Positions 1 through 10,154 of a DNA stretch of 64,000 nt are shown here, one piece after another. Source of the DNA: VAZQ01 sp963817015 (lineage in GTDB: Bacteria > Pseudomonadota > Alphaproteobacteria > Rhizobiales > Xanthobacteraceae); NCBI GenBank assembly GCA_963817015.1, contig CAWFMV010000016.1, forward strand, positions 296,333 through 360,332. Reading direction: 5' to 3'. The notes under the pieces are model-generated. The model searched no databases, had not been told where the DNA came from, and was given only the letters and a program-made list of their open reading frames with translations. A program made the position numbers and the translations under genes. The stretch's first letter is position 1. Each line of letters begins with the position of its first letter.

Positions 1-2
1 CA

Positions 3-173
3 GCGCTTGCGAAAATGGTGCCTGTCTCGCAGATTGTTTATGGCACTGATTTTCCTTACCGGACCGCGGCCGATCACACCAAGGGAGTATCAGCGTTCTT
101 CAAGAGCGATGATCTCAGAGCGGTCGACCGGGAGAATGCATTGCGGTTGATCCCGCGGCTGCGGAATGCGTAG
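3..173 (+). CDS. Amidohydrolase family protein, C-terminal fragment cut by the window edge
   Basis: The frame is open from the first bases and ends at TAG 171-173, giving the last 56 residues. The motif VYGTDFPYR, with its metal-binding Asp, and the ending ENALRLIPRL match the C-terminus of amidohydrolase-2 (aminocarboxymuconate-semialdehyde decarboxylase-like) TIM-barrel enzymes. The amidohydrolase at 47557-48643 has the equivalent FGSDFPYR segment and a similar ending. The substrate cannot be told from this fragment, and the N-terminus with its HxH motif lies outside the window. Confidence 0.7.
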   Translation, partial: ALAKMVPVSQIVYGTDFPYRTAADHTKGVSAFFKSDDLRAVDRENALRLIPRLRNA

Positions 174-283
174 AGCCAGGACGCGTATTGGAGACGCGTA
201 TGTGTCGTGCGCCAGCCAATCCGCTGTGACGCGCGTGGAATGACTTGCGTGCGAATGCTTTGGAAGAAGGCGCAAACCCAATG

Positions 284-318
284 CGCACCAGGGATCCTTG
301 CGCACCAAGGGATCCTTG
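284..318. repeat. Imperfect 17/18-bp tandem duplication
   Basis: The unit CGCACCAGGGATCCTTG at 284-300 is followed at once by CGCACCAAGGGATCCTTG, which differs by one inserted A. It looks like a recent slippage duplication. No function is evident. Confidence 0.6.
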
Positions 319-415
319 GCTGGCTCAGTCAGAGCGGAATTGAATTGGGTTTGCTGTGAAGTGCCTTGCAGCCGAGCGTCTCGCGCAGGGCCGTGACGTG
401 AAATGCTGGCAGCGA

Positions 416-496
416 TCAGCCGAAACGCAGGAACAGCGAGGTGGCCAAGACCCACCCGACGAACAACACGACTGCAAGCGTCTCGAAACCCATCAT
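416..496 (-). CDS. Possible 26-residue single-span membrane peptide
   Basis: A minus-strand frame begins MMGFETLAV, continues through a hydrophobic stretch VVLFVGWVLATSLFL and ends RFG-stop. It would be one transmembrane helix with almost no soluble part, like small accessory subunits of membrane complexes. A GGGG tract lies about 10 bases upstream of the first ATG and could act as a weak ribosome binding site. No partner gene lies next to it and chance cannot be excluded, so this is tentative. Confidence 0.25.
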   Translation of the reverse strand: MMGFETLAVVLFVGWVLATSLFLRFG

Positions 497-1143
497 GGCG
501 TCAGACCCCGTTGTCTCCAGGCCAAAATCGTACCGACAGATAGCTGTGGATTTAAGCCTGTCAGGCCTTGACAATAGGTAGTTTATTACCCCCAGCGGTA
601 GGAAGGCACCGAAGCGGAACTTTTGTGGGAGTAATTCGAGGCCGCTGCGAAGGTAAAAATGATGCGAGGCCCCCGATCGGAGGGCGATTCGATTTCACGT
701 CGTTAACCAACATTCGAGCTAGCGGGACACCTGCGCCCACTGATGCAGATGTGCCCCGTAACCGATGAAACCGCTGCGGGACGCCGTCACCGACGCCCCG
801 CAGCTCCGCTGTACAATCATTCGGTGATGAAATCTGTTGTAACCGCCTGAAACCAAGTGCTGTGTGCGTGTGTCCGACACATGGCCCGTCCCCCCGAAAA
901 GGCTTTTGCTATGAGCCCCTTGAGGGCGTCGCTTTTGCTGCGATCTTCAGTTGCGCTACTTTGTGCGCGGGCCTCGTTCTGGTAAATCAGCCAGAGGTAC
1001 CGCCGCCGCGGCCGTCGCCAAATTCCATTAAACGGCTTCAACTGGTTGAAAGACGTGGATTATTTCGCGTGTTCCGAGTGGCGGGAGGTTATGAATTAGT
1101 ACCAATACGAAAGTATGGAGTGGGGGGGCGCGCGCTACCTCAC

Positions 1144-2295
1144 TTATGACTCTCGATCCACTGCAACTACCCGGTTGTGCTCGACCGCGAGCGCGAGACG
1201 GCCATGCTTGAGGGCGAGCGCCTTGTCGCCGAACAGCTCGCGCCGCCATCCTGAGAGCGCCGGCACGTCGGCGTCGTCGTCAGCCGCGATGCGGTCTAGA
1301 TCGTCCATGGTGGCGATGACTTTGGCCGCCACACCGTGGCGCTCGGCCGTCATGCGGAGCAGCACCTTGAGCAGCTCGACAGTCGCCTGGCCGTTGGGCG
1401 CTCCCTTGGGACGCTCGATCTTCGGCAGTGTCTTCACGTCGCGTGCGAGCCCGCGCTTGACCGCGTCGATGATCGCCTCGCCCCATTTCGAGCGCTCGAA
1501 GCCCTTGGGGAGCGAGCGCAGATTGCCGAGCCGCTCGATGGTGGTTGGCGCCTGCACCGCGATGTCGCCGACCACGTCGTCCTTGAGCACGCGCCCGCGC
1601 GGCACGTCGCGGGTCTGAGCCTCGCGCTCGCGCCAGGCCGCGACCTCGATCAGGACGGCGAGCTCCTTGGGCTTGCGCACCCGCGTCTGAAGCCGCTGCC
1701 AGGCGTGCTCGGGTTCCATCCTGTAGGTGTCGGGCGAGGTGAGCACCCGCATCTCTTCCCGCATCCATTCGGTGCGGCCGCGTTTCTTGAGGTCGGCCTC
1801 CAGCTTGACGTAGACGTCGCGCAGATGCGTGACGTCGGAGATCGCGTAGGCGATCTGCGCCTCGGACAGCGGCCGCCGCGTCCAGTCCGTGAAGCGCAGC
1901 GACTTGTCGAGGCTGTCGCCGGTGATGCGCTGCACCAGCTGGTCGTAGGCAATCGAGTTCGCCGTAGCCGAGGACCATGGCGGCGACCTGAGTGTCGACC
2001 AGCGGCGCCGGAATGAGGCCGGCCGCGTGCCAGCAGATCTCGATGTCCTGGCGGGCGGCGTGGAAGACCTTGATGACGTTCTCGTCCGCCATCAGGTCGA
2101 ACAGCGGCTTGAGGTCGATGCCGTTGGCGAGCGCGTCGACCACGACGGCTTCGTCTGTGCTGGCGATCTGCGCCACGCAAAGCTTCGGATAATAGGTGCT
2201 CTCGCGCAGGAACTCGGTATCAACCGTCACGAATTGTGGCGCTGCAGGCGCCCGCAGACTTCAGCCAGGGAATTGGTCGTTGTGATCAGTTGCAT
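1144..2295 (-). CDS. rnd: Ribonuclease D (two frameshifts)
   Basis: This is a 3'-5' exoribonuclease of the DEDD family, which trims tRNA precursors in the cytoplasm. The N-terminal part has Exo I (VDTEF), Exo II (FHAARQDIEIC) and, after a break, Exo III (YAISDVTHLRDVY). A C-terminal HRDC-like region follows (around AWQRLQTRV and VVGDIAVQAP). The start is set at ATG 2295 because MQLITTTNSLAEV gives the usual N-terminus. The frame then breaks near 2232, where AATTCGTGACG seems to lack one T before VTVDTEF. It breaks again near 1945, just before the IAYDQLVQRITGD segment. Both sides of each break are well conserved, so single-base sequence errors are likely. Confidence 0.85.
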
Positions 2296-2374
2296 ACGGC
2301 ACGACTGATATAGCGCAGGGCACTACGCTTGTCAGGAACTCTGGCGGCACCCTCCGAATCGTCGTCTGATGGTA

Positions 2375-4067
2375 TCATCGCCCGGTGTGATTGAGGGGGC
2401 AAAGGCCGAGGGTTTCGCAGGGGGGCAGCCCCGCACCCTCGCCGCGTACTCTTGGCAGCATGATGAACTCCCAGGGCGAGGGCAGCGGCGGGAACTGGCA
2501 CCTCGATCAGGCTCGGGCCGTCGCGGCGGGTGAGCGCGCGCTTGAGGGCGGCCCGCAGCTCGACCGCGGCGTGCGGGCGCGTTCGGCCGCGGCCCCGAAG
2601 CTCTCGGCGAAGCGCACGAAGTCCGGGTTGGTGAGGTCGCTGGCGATGATCCGGTTGCCGAAGCGTTCCTCCTGGATGCGCCGCACATTGCCGAAGGCGC
2701 CGTCGTTGAAGACCACGGCCGTGAGCGGGATGCGGTGGTGGACCGCGGTCGCCATCTCGGTCGCCGTGAACATGAATCCGCCGTCGCCCGCGATCGCGAC
2801 CACCGGCAGGTCGCGGCGCGCATCCTGGACGCCAAGCGCGGCCGCATAGCCCCAGCCGAGCGAGTCCTGGAAGCCTGGCGAGATGAAGGTGCGCGGCCGG
2901 TAGACCGGGTAGAGCGAGGCGGGCCGCAAAGCCCATCTGCGTGACCTCCTCGACGAATATCCCATCCTCGGGCAGCTCGCCGCGGATCGCTTCGAGATAG
3001 CCGATCTGGGGCGCGAGCTTGGCCAGCCGCGCGCGCAGCTTGCGCCTGCCGCTCGAGCATCTCGTCGCGCCGCGAGGGCCGCGCGCGATTGCGCGGGCGA
3101 GCGCGTCGATCAGCTGGCGCAGGATCGGCGCCGCGTCGCCGACGAGCGCGACCGCGGGCTTGCGGAAGCGCTCGGGCTCCTCCGGGTCGGCGTCGATGCG
3201 GATGACCTGCGAGCTCGTCGTCGATGCCCCATGTGCAGCTGTGGAACAGCCGCGTGCCGATGCGAGCACCACGTCGGCCTCGCGCCAGAGTTCGTGGCCG
3301 AGCGGCAGCGTGACGCTGAATGGATCGCGCCCGTCGATCACGCCGCGTCCGCGCCGGAAGCCCATCACCGGCGCCTGCAGCAGGCCTGAGAGTTCGCGCA
3401 CCTCGGCGGCGGCATCCTGCGCGCCGCCGCCCACCACGATCAGGATCCGCTCGGCGCGCCGAGCCGCTTGGCGGCGTCCGCGACTGCATCCTCGTCGATG
3501 AGGGTCCGGTGCGGGCGGCGCGGGCGCCGTGATGTCGGCCACTGGCCCGCTGCGGCCCCAGACGTCGATGGCGCATTCGAGCGCGGCCGGCCCCGGCCGG
3601 CCGGTGCGCATGGCGTGGAACGCGGCGTCGACCAGCGCAGGCGCCTCGGCCGGCGTGCGGATGCGCGCCACGTGATCGACGAGACGCGAGAGAATGCCGC
3701 CCTGGTCGCGGATCTCGTGCAGGTGGCCGTAGCCGCGCCCGATCGCCGCCTGTGCGATCTGCCCGATCAGCGCCAGCACGGGCGCATTGGTGCCGTGCGC
3801 GGTGAGGAGCCCGGTCGCCGAGTTGAGCAGGCCAGGGCCCGGCACCACGCAATAGGCTTGTGGTTTTCCGGTCGCGAGCGCGGCGCCGAGCGCCATCAGG
3901 CTCGCGCCCTGCTCATGCCGGGTATGGACTGTGCGGATGCGATCGGAGGCCTTGAACAGTGCGTCGAAGAACGGATCGTTGTGCACGCCCGGCAGCGCAT
4001 AGATGGTATCGAGGCCGTGCGCGATCAGCGCTGCGACGATCGCCTCCGCAGTGGTCATGATCGGCAT
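2375..4067 (-). pseudogene. Thiamine-diphosphate-dependent enzyme (acetolactate synthase/benzoylformate decarboxylase-like), multiply frameshifted
   Basis: The N-terminal pyrimidine-binding domain is recognisable (AEAIVAALIAHGLDTIYALPG, then HTRHEQGASLMA and GHLHEIRDQ). The C-terminal ThDP/Mg-binding motif is clear: GDGGFMFTATEM followed after about 15 residues by FNDGAFGNVRR. The central domain includes RILIVVGGGAQ and VIRIDADPEE. The frame switches several times, near 3500, 3230, 2930, 2590 and 2470. Rejoining the pieces gives about 560 residues, the normal family length, ending LCPLNHTGR at 2375. ATG 4067 (MPIMTTAEAI) or 4058 is the start. The substrate is unknown; such enzymes act on 2-oxo acids. 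The many indels suggest poor local sequence or real decay. Confidence 0.7.
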
Positions 4068-4108
4068 CGGGCGTGCGGACCTTGTTGTTGTCGTGCCCGC
4101 TGCTGTAG

Positions 4109-4136
4109 CCCGGATTGAGCGGCAGCGAAATCCGGG
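4109..4136. repeat. REP-like palindrome
   Basis: CCCGGATT at 4109-4116 pairs exactly with AATCCGGG at 4129-4136 around a short GC-rich loop. The whole GTAGCCCGGATTGAGC pattern resembles common proteobacterial repetitive extragenic palindromes. It lies upstream of the thiamine enzyme, and the next 21 bases (4137-4157) belong to a second repeat also seen at 7090. Confidence 0.6.
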
Positions 4137-4157
4137 GGCAGACCTCATTTCTGCATT
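4137..4157. repeat. Dispersed repeat copy related to 7090-7110
   Basis: The 21 bases beginning GGCAGACCTCATTTCTG match those at 7090-7110 (GGCAGACCCCATTTTTG) at 19 of 21 positions. The two copies bracket the DUF1800/DUF1501 pair. Confidence 0.5.
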
Positions 4158-4326
4158 TGACCGATGGTAAATATTGGCAGACCACATTTCGGATAGGGGG
4201 AGGCAGTGACGGGTATTGCGGCAATGTGCCCATGGCCCTATGCTGGAAGTTTGACAGTGGCCGACATGACGTTTTTGAGACGCAGGCAGATAAAGCCACT
4301 GCCAACGTTCATCAGGAAGCAAGATC

Positions 4327-5792
4327 ATGGCCCTCGATCCCATCGGGGCGGCACTCGCTCTGCATCGGTTCGGCTTCGGACCACGACCCGGCTCGATCGC
4401 GGCGATCGCGTCCGATCCACGCGGTGCGCTGCTCGCTGAGCTCGACCGGCCGAATGTCGGGCAGGTCGCGAACGCCGGCCTGATGACGCAGCGGCGCGAT
4501 CAATCGCGTCGCCTTCGAGTTCAATGCCGAGCGGCAGGCCAAGCAGCGGCTCGAGGCCAGGCGCAAGGAGGCTGAGAAGCAGGTGGCCGCGAAGCGGCGC
4601 CGCCGAAGTGCCGCGATCGGAAAATGCGGGGATGGAAAAGCCCATGGAAGCGAAGCCGCCGGCCGCCTCTGCGCCCGCCAACCCGCCGCCCGAAACCCCG
4701 AATGCAGCAGAACTTCTTCCGCGAGGCCAAGGCACACTACGATGCCGCCATCACCGCCGACATCGGCTTCGTCGAGCGTCTGGTGTGGTTCTGGTCGAAC
4801 CATTTCTGCGTCAATGCCGACGCCACCGTGATGGCCGGCGCCTATGAGCGCGAGGCGATCCGGCCGCATGTGCTCGGCCGGTTCGCCGACATGCTGCTCG
4901 CCGCCGAGGGCCATCCGGCGATGCTGATCTATCTCGACAATGCCCAGTCGATCGGCCCCAATTCGGTCGCCGGCATCAACCGCAACCGCGGCCTCAACGA
5001 GAACCTCGCGCCGCGAAATTCTGGAGCTGCATACGCTCGGCGTGCGCACGGTCTACAGCCAGGACGATGTCACCAGCTTCGCCAAGGTGATCACCGGCTG
5101 GACCATCTGCACGACCGACACCAATCCGGACCATGGCGGCGAGTTCCTCTACCATCCGCGCATGCACGAGCCGGGCGCCGCAGACCGTGCTCGGCAAGGC
5201 CTATCGCGACACCGGCGTGGAGCAGGGCCGCGCGGTGCTCACCGATCTCGCCCGCCATCCGGCGACTGCGAAGCATATTGCGACCAAGCTCGCGCGCCAT
5301 TTCATCGCCGACGAGCCGCCGCCCGCGCTGGTCGAGCGCTGACGCAGCGCTTCATCGAGACCGACGGCGACCTCTGGCAGGTCGTCGAAGGCGCTGGTGG
5401 CGGCGCCGAGAATCGTGGTCGCCCGATCAGGCCAAGATCAAGCGTCCGAGCGAATGGATGGTCGCGATGCGTCCGCGCAGCCGGGTTCACGGGGGGACGT
5501 CCGCCGCATCGTGCAGGGGACGAATCGGCTTGGGCGAGCCGCTGTGGCGGCCGCCGGCGCCGAAGGGTTTTCCGACGACAACGGCGCCTGGCTTGATGGT
5601 CTCGCCCACCGGCTCGACACCGCCAATGCGTTTGCGCAGAACACTGCCGAACGGCTCGATCCGCATGCGGTCATGGAGACGGCGCTCGGTCCGCTCGCTT
5701 CGGCGGAGACGCGCCAGGCCGTCGCCCGCGCCGAGAACAAGGCGCAGGCGCTGACGTTCCTGCTGATGGCTCCCGAATTCCAGCGGAGGTGA
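4327..5792 (+). pseudogene. DUF1800 family protein, multiply frameshifted
   Basis: The start MALDPIGAALALHRFGFG is typical of DUF1800 proteins. Later segments match the family in order: NFFREAKAHYDAA, FVERLVWFWSNHF, RGLNENLAREILELHTLGV, GWTICTTD and ALTFLLMAPEFQRR-stop. These lie in different frames, with breaks near 4500, 4700, 5020, 5180, 5340 and 5500. The summed length of about 488 residues fits the family. Function is unknown. DUF1800 genes usually precede DUF1501 genes, as here, and the stop is 2 bases from the next start. No signal peptide is evident. Whether the breaks are real or sequence error cannot be settled here. Confidence 0.75.
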
Positions 5793-5794
5793 TC

Positions 5795-7067
5795 ATGTCC
5801 GCGATGCTCCATGCCCCGACACGCCGCGAGCTGCTGCTCGGCTCGGGCGCGCTGTTCGCCTGGGCGTTCGTGCCGCAGATCGCGCGGGCGGAAGGCCGCG
5901 ATCCGCGCTTCCTCACCATCGTGTTGCGCGGCGCGCTCGATGGGCTCGCGGCCGTGGCGCCGGTCGGCGATCCCGATTGGATCAAGCTGCGCGGCGACAA
6001 TGCGCTCAGGCTCGACGGCAAGACGCCGGCGCTGCCGCTCGACGGATTTCTTCGCGCTCAATCCGGCGATGCCGAACCTGCACCGGCTCTATCAGGCCGG
6101 CCAGGCCATCGTCGTGCACGCGGTGGCGACGCCCTACCGCGAGCGCTCGCATTTCGACGGGCAGGACGTGCTGGAAAGCGGCTACGCAAGAGCCGGACGC
6201 GCGGATACCGGCTGGCTCAATCGCGCGCTCGCGGGTCTCGCACCTGGCGACCGCGTTGCGCACTCGCGGGCGAACCGCAGGGCGCCGCTCGTTCGCGGTC
6301 GGACCGATCACGCCGCTGGTGGTGCGCGGCCCCGCGCCGGTGCTGTCCTGGGTGCCGTCGCGGCTGCCGCCAGTGAGCGATGAAACCACAATGCGCCTGC
6401 TCGATCTCTATCGCCACACCGACCCGACGCTGGCGCGCGTGCTCGAGGATCGCATCGATCTCGCGACGCCATCGCGGGATCGGACCCGCACCATCGCGGC
6501 GCGGGAGAATACGGGCCCGGCGGTCCAGATCGGAAACATCGAGCAGGTGCGTGCCTACTTCGCCGAAGCCGCCGGGGCGGCGGCGAAATTCCTGGCGAGC
6601 GCCGACGGTCCGCGCGTCGGCGCGCTCGCGCTCGACGGCTGGGACACCCACGTCAACGAGGGTGCGGTCAATGGCCGTCTGTCGCGCATTGCTCAGCGCA
6701 CTCGATGCCGCGCATCGCGGCCATCGAGACCAACATGGGCGCCGCCTGGAGCGAGACCGTGGTCGCCCTGGTCACCGAGTTCGGCCGCACGGCGCGTATC
6801 AATGGCAATGACGGAACCGATCACGGTACCGCGACGGTAGCGCTATTCGCCGGCGGCGCGCTCAAGGGTGGCCGGGTCGTCGCCGATTGGCCGGGCGTCA
6901 AGGAGGCCGATCTCTACCAGAACCGCGATCTGAAACCGACGACTGATTTGCGCGCCGTGCTCAAGGGCTTGCTCAAGGACCATCTGCGAGTCGAGGATCA
7001 GGCGCTGGCCACTGACATATTCCCTGACAGCGATGCGGCAAAGCCGATCGAGGGACTGCTCGCATGA
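5795..7067 (+). pseudogene. DUF1501 family Tat-exported protein, frameshifted
   Basis: ATG 5795 follows GGAGG at 5785-5789. The N-terminus TRRELLLGSGALFAWAF is a twin-arginine signal ending near AEGRD. Family segments follow: FLTIVLRGALDGLAAV, HAVATPYRERSHFDGQDVL, GWDTHVNEG and VVALVTEFGRTARINGNDGT, with the end near FPDSDAAKPIEGLLA. The frame breaks near 6050, 6240 and 6690. The rejoined length is about 420 residues. DUF1501 proteins belong to the alkaline-phosphatase-like superfamily and act outside the cytoplasm, but their reaction is not established. The gene is translationally linked to the DUF1800 gene upstream. Confidence 0.75.
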
Positions 7068-7089
7068 TGCGGGCTTCCCTGTCGTAAGA

Positions 7090-7127
7090 GGCAGACCCCA
7101 TTTTTGCATTGTTGGAATTGGGGTCTG
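7090..7127. repeat. Hairpin-forming dispersed repeat (possible terminator)
   Basis: CAGACCCCA at 7092-7100 pairs with TGGGGTCTG at 7119-7127. The left part repeats the sequence at 4137-4157. It sits between the DUF1501 gene and aspS and could end upstream transcription. A T-rich run follows at about 7134. Confidence 0.5.
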
Positions 7128-7203
7128 TCCCCGTTTTTCGGTATCCTTGACAAGCCCCGCCGCGCATGTGCTTGTCCGCGCGCGATTTTCTTCAGGACGA
7201 GCC

Positions 7204-9007
7204 ATGCACCGTTACCGGACCCATACCTGCGGCGCCTTGCGCGAGACCGACATCGGACAGCCGGTGCGGCTGTCGGGCTGGTGCCATCGCATTCGCGACC
7301 ATGGCGGGCTCCTGTTCGTCGACCTGCGCGACCATTACGGCATGACGCAATGCGTCGCCGACCCGGATTCGCCCGCCTTCAAGGTCGGTCGAGACGCTGC
7401 GCTCGGAATGGGTGGTTCGGATCGAAGGCAAGGTGCGCAAGCGCCCGGCCGGCACCGACAATCCCGAGATGCCGACCGGCGCCGTGGAAGTGTTCGTCAG
7501 CGATGTCGAGGTGCTGGGTCCGGCGAGCGATCTGCCGATGCCGGTGTTCGGCGACCAGGAATATCCCGAGGAGATCCGGCTCAAGTACCGCTTTCTCGAT
7601 CTGCGCCGCGAGCGGCTGCACAAGAACATCATGCTGCGCGGCGCGGTGATCGATTCGCTGCGGCGGCGCATGAAGGAGCAGGGCTTCTTCGAGTTCCAGA
7701 CGCCGATCCTCACCGCGTCGTCGCCGGAAGGCGCGCGCGACTATCTCGTGCCCTCGCGCATCCATCCGGGCAAGTTCTATGCGCTGCCGCAGGCGCCGCA
7801 GCAGTTCAAGCAGCTCATCATGGTGGCGGGCTTCGACCGCTACTTCCAGATCGCGCCATGCTTTCGCGACGAGGACGCGCGCGCCGACCGCTCGCCCGGC
7901 GAGTTCTATCAGCTCGACCTCGAGATGAGCTTCGTGACGCAGGACGACGTGTTCGCGGCGGTCGAGCCGGTGATGCGCGGCGTGTTCGAGGAATTTGGCG
8001 GCGACAAGCCGGTGACGCAGAAGTTTCCGCTCATTCCTTATGCTGAGGCGATGCGCGCCTACGGCTCAGACAAGCCTGACCTGCGCAACCCGATCAAGAT
8101 GCAGGATGTGTCCGAGACGTTTCGCGGCTCGGGCTTCAAGGTGTTCGCGCGCATTCTCGAAAATCCCAAAGCGGCAGTCTGGGCCATTCCGGCGCCGGGC
8201 GGTGGCTCGCGCGCGTTCTGCGACCGCATGAATGCCTGGGCGATCGCGGAAGGCCAGCCCGGCCTCGCCTACATCTTCTTCGCGTCGGAGAACGGCAAGA
8301 TCGTGGGGCGCGGTCCGGTCGCCAACAATGTCGGGCCCGAGAAGACCGAAGCCATGCGCTCGCAGCTCTGCCTCAAGGAAGGCGACGCGGTGTTTTTCGT
8401 GGCTGGAGATCCGGCGGTGTTCGTCAAGTTCGCTGGTCCTGCGCGCAACAAGGTCGGCGAGGAGCTCAAGCTCATCGCCAAGGACAAGTTCGAGCTCTGC
8501 TGGATCGTCGACTTCCCGATGTACGAGTGGAACGAGGAGGAGAAGAAGATCGACTTCTCTCACAATCCGTTCTCGATGCCGAACATGCCGGCGGCGGATT
8601 TTCTCAAGCTCGATCCGGATGACCGCGACACGATCCTCAGTCTCAAGGCGATCCAGTATGACATCGTGTGCAACGGCATCGAGCTCTCCTCGGGCGCAAT
8701 CCGTAACCATCGTCCCGACGTGATGAAGAAGGCCTTTGCGATCGCGGGCTACGGCGAGGACGTGCTGGAGCAGAAATTCGGCGGCATGCTGCACGCGCTG
8801 TCGCTCGGCGCGCCGCCGCATGGTGGCATTGCGCCCGGCGTCGACCGCATCGTGATGCTGATCGCGGGCGAGGAGAACCTGCGCGAGGTGGTGCTGTTCC
8901 CGATGAACCAGCGCGCCGAGGACCTGATGATGGGCGCGCCGTCGGAGGCGACGCCGAAGCAGCTGCGCGAGCTGCACATCAGGCTGAGCGTGCCCGACAA
9001 GAGTTGA
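7204..9007 (+). CDS. aspS: Aspartyl-tRNA synthetase (one frameshift near 7387)
   Basis: This class II synthetase charges tRNA-Asp in the cytoplasm. The anticodon-binding OB domain starts MHRYRTHTCGALRETDIGQ. After the break, the frame resumes at RSEWVVRIEGKVRKRP. Motif 2 reads FRDEDARADRSPGEFYQLD, the alphaproteobacterial variant. A GAD insertion domain is present (AFCDRMNAWAIAEGQ), and motif 3 is GIAPGVDRIVML. The rejoined length of about 600 residues is normal for the bacterial type. One base too many or too few near 7387 (AAGGTCGGTCGAGACG) shifts the frame. The gene is essential, so this break is almost certainly a sequence error or points to a second copy elsewhere. Confidence 0.93.
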
Positions 9008-9062
9008 GCGTCTGATGCTTCGGTCTTGGGTCTGAAGTCATTCGACGTGCGCTCGGCCACAC

Positions 9063-9152
9063 TCTCCGTTCGTCCCCGCGAAGCGGGGACCCAGACTTGG
9101 ACAGTTCGAGTGCTTGGCCCTGGGTCCCCGCTTGCGCGGGGACGAACGGAGA
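9063..9152. repeat. Long inverted repeat with two internal hairpins
   Basis: The arm TCTCCGTTCGTCCCCGCG at 9063 and its complement ending at 9152 enclose a roughly 25-base spacer. Each arm holds its own palindrome (CCCCGCGAAGCGGGG on the left, CCCCGCTTGCGCGGGG on the right). This resembles the paired REP units frequent between rhizobial genes. It lies downstream of aspS. Confidence 0.75.
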
Positions 9153-9260
9153 AAGTCGGCACGATAGCGGTTACAATCACCCGGCCATTACGACGCATAG
9201 GCTACAGCCTGAGCGGTCTGCTATAATCGCGTCAAACAGATCGAGCAGGGGGGATTCGTC

Positions 9261-10100
9261 ATGATCGCGTCGATCGTTCGTCTTATTGCCGTTGCGGCCT
9301 TGCTCGGCGCTGCACCAGCACTCGCGCAACAGCCCATCAAAATCTTCGACTCGCATCTGCACTACAATCATTCAGGCCCGGCGCCGTTCTTCGCGCTCGA
9401 GCAGGTGCTCGACACGTTCAAGCGCAACAACGTCGCTGGCATCGTCGCCAACAGCCGGCCGAACCGCGGCACCCAGATGCTGGTCGAGGCCAAGACGCCG
9501 GGCCTGTGGGTGGTGCCGTTCATCCGCCCCTACCGGGTCGAGAGCGACGTGCAGACCTGGTCGGAGGACCCGGCGATCTTCGCGATGATCGAGGAGGAAC
9601 ATAAGCGCGGCTACTACAAGGGCGTCGGCGAATTCCACATCTACGGCGAGACCGCGCAGCGCCCGCTGGTGCGCAAGACTGTCGACTTCGCGACCGAGCG
9701 CGACCTGTTCGTGCTCGCCCACTGCGACGAGCGCGCGCTCGCGATCATGCTCGCCAACAATCCGAAGGCCAAGATGATCTGGGCGCATACCGGCTTCTCG
9801 ACCGCGGTCGAGCAGGTGCGCGACTTCCTGGACAAGCATCCGGCGCTGATGATGGAATTGTCCTACCGCAGCGGGATCGCTGATGGCGGCGGCGTGTCGC
9901 CCGAGTGGCGTGCGCTGTTCGCCCGCTATTCCGACCGCTTCCTGCTGGGCTCCGATACCTGGATCAACCAGCGCTGGTCGAGCTATGGCTCGATCATGAC
10001 GGGCTATCGCGACTGGCTGGCGCAGTTGCCGGTGGAGCAGGCGACGCGTATCGCTTATGGCAATGCCGAGCGCATTTATGGCGGCAAAATGCCGGATTGA
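9261..10100 (+). CDS. Secreted amidohydrolase family protein
   Basis: The first 22 residues form a signal peptide ending APALAQ, so the enzyme should be periplasmic. The mature part is a metal-dependent TIM-barrel hydrolase: HxH at H32/H34 (FDSHLHYNH), GVGEFHIYG, LAHCDERAL, IWAHTGFS and LLGSDTW supply the usual metal ligands and the catalytic Asp. At 279 residues it is about the normal length. The substrate is unknown. The cyclase-family hydrolase starts 55 bases downstream on the same strand and may be cotranscribed. Confidence 0.8.
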   Translation: MIASIVRLIAVAALLGAAPALAQQPIKIFDSHLHYNHSGPAPFFALEQVLDTFKRNNVAGIVANSRPNRGTQMLVEAKTPGLWVVPFIRPYRVESDVQTWSEDPAIFAMIEEEHKRGYYKGVGEFHIYGETAQRPLVRKTVDFATERDLFVLAHCDERALAIMLANNPKAKMIWAHTGFSTAVEQVRDFLDKHPALMMELSYRSGIADGGGVSPEWRALFARYSDRFLLGSDTWINQRWSSYGSIMTGYRDWLAQLPVEQATRIAYGNAERIYGGKMPD

Positions 10101-10154
10101 TCGAGCAGCGACACGATCACATGCACCGCGCTCCTAACAGGAGAACGGATAAGC

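Larger units (their letters stand above)
174..1143. other. Long intergenic region without a convincing large gene
   Basis: Nearly 1 kb separates the amidohydrolase tail from RNase D. Open frames here are short and look like chance frames. The only structures I can point to are a short tandem duplication at 284-318 and a possible 26-residue membrane peptide on the minus strand at 416-496. No tRNA-like cloverleaf was recognised. Confidence 0.5.
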
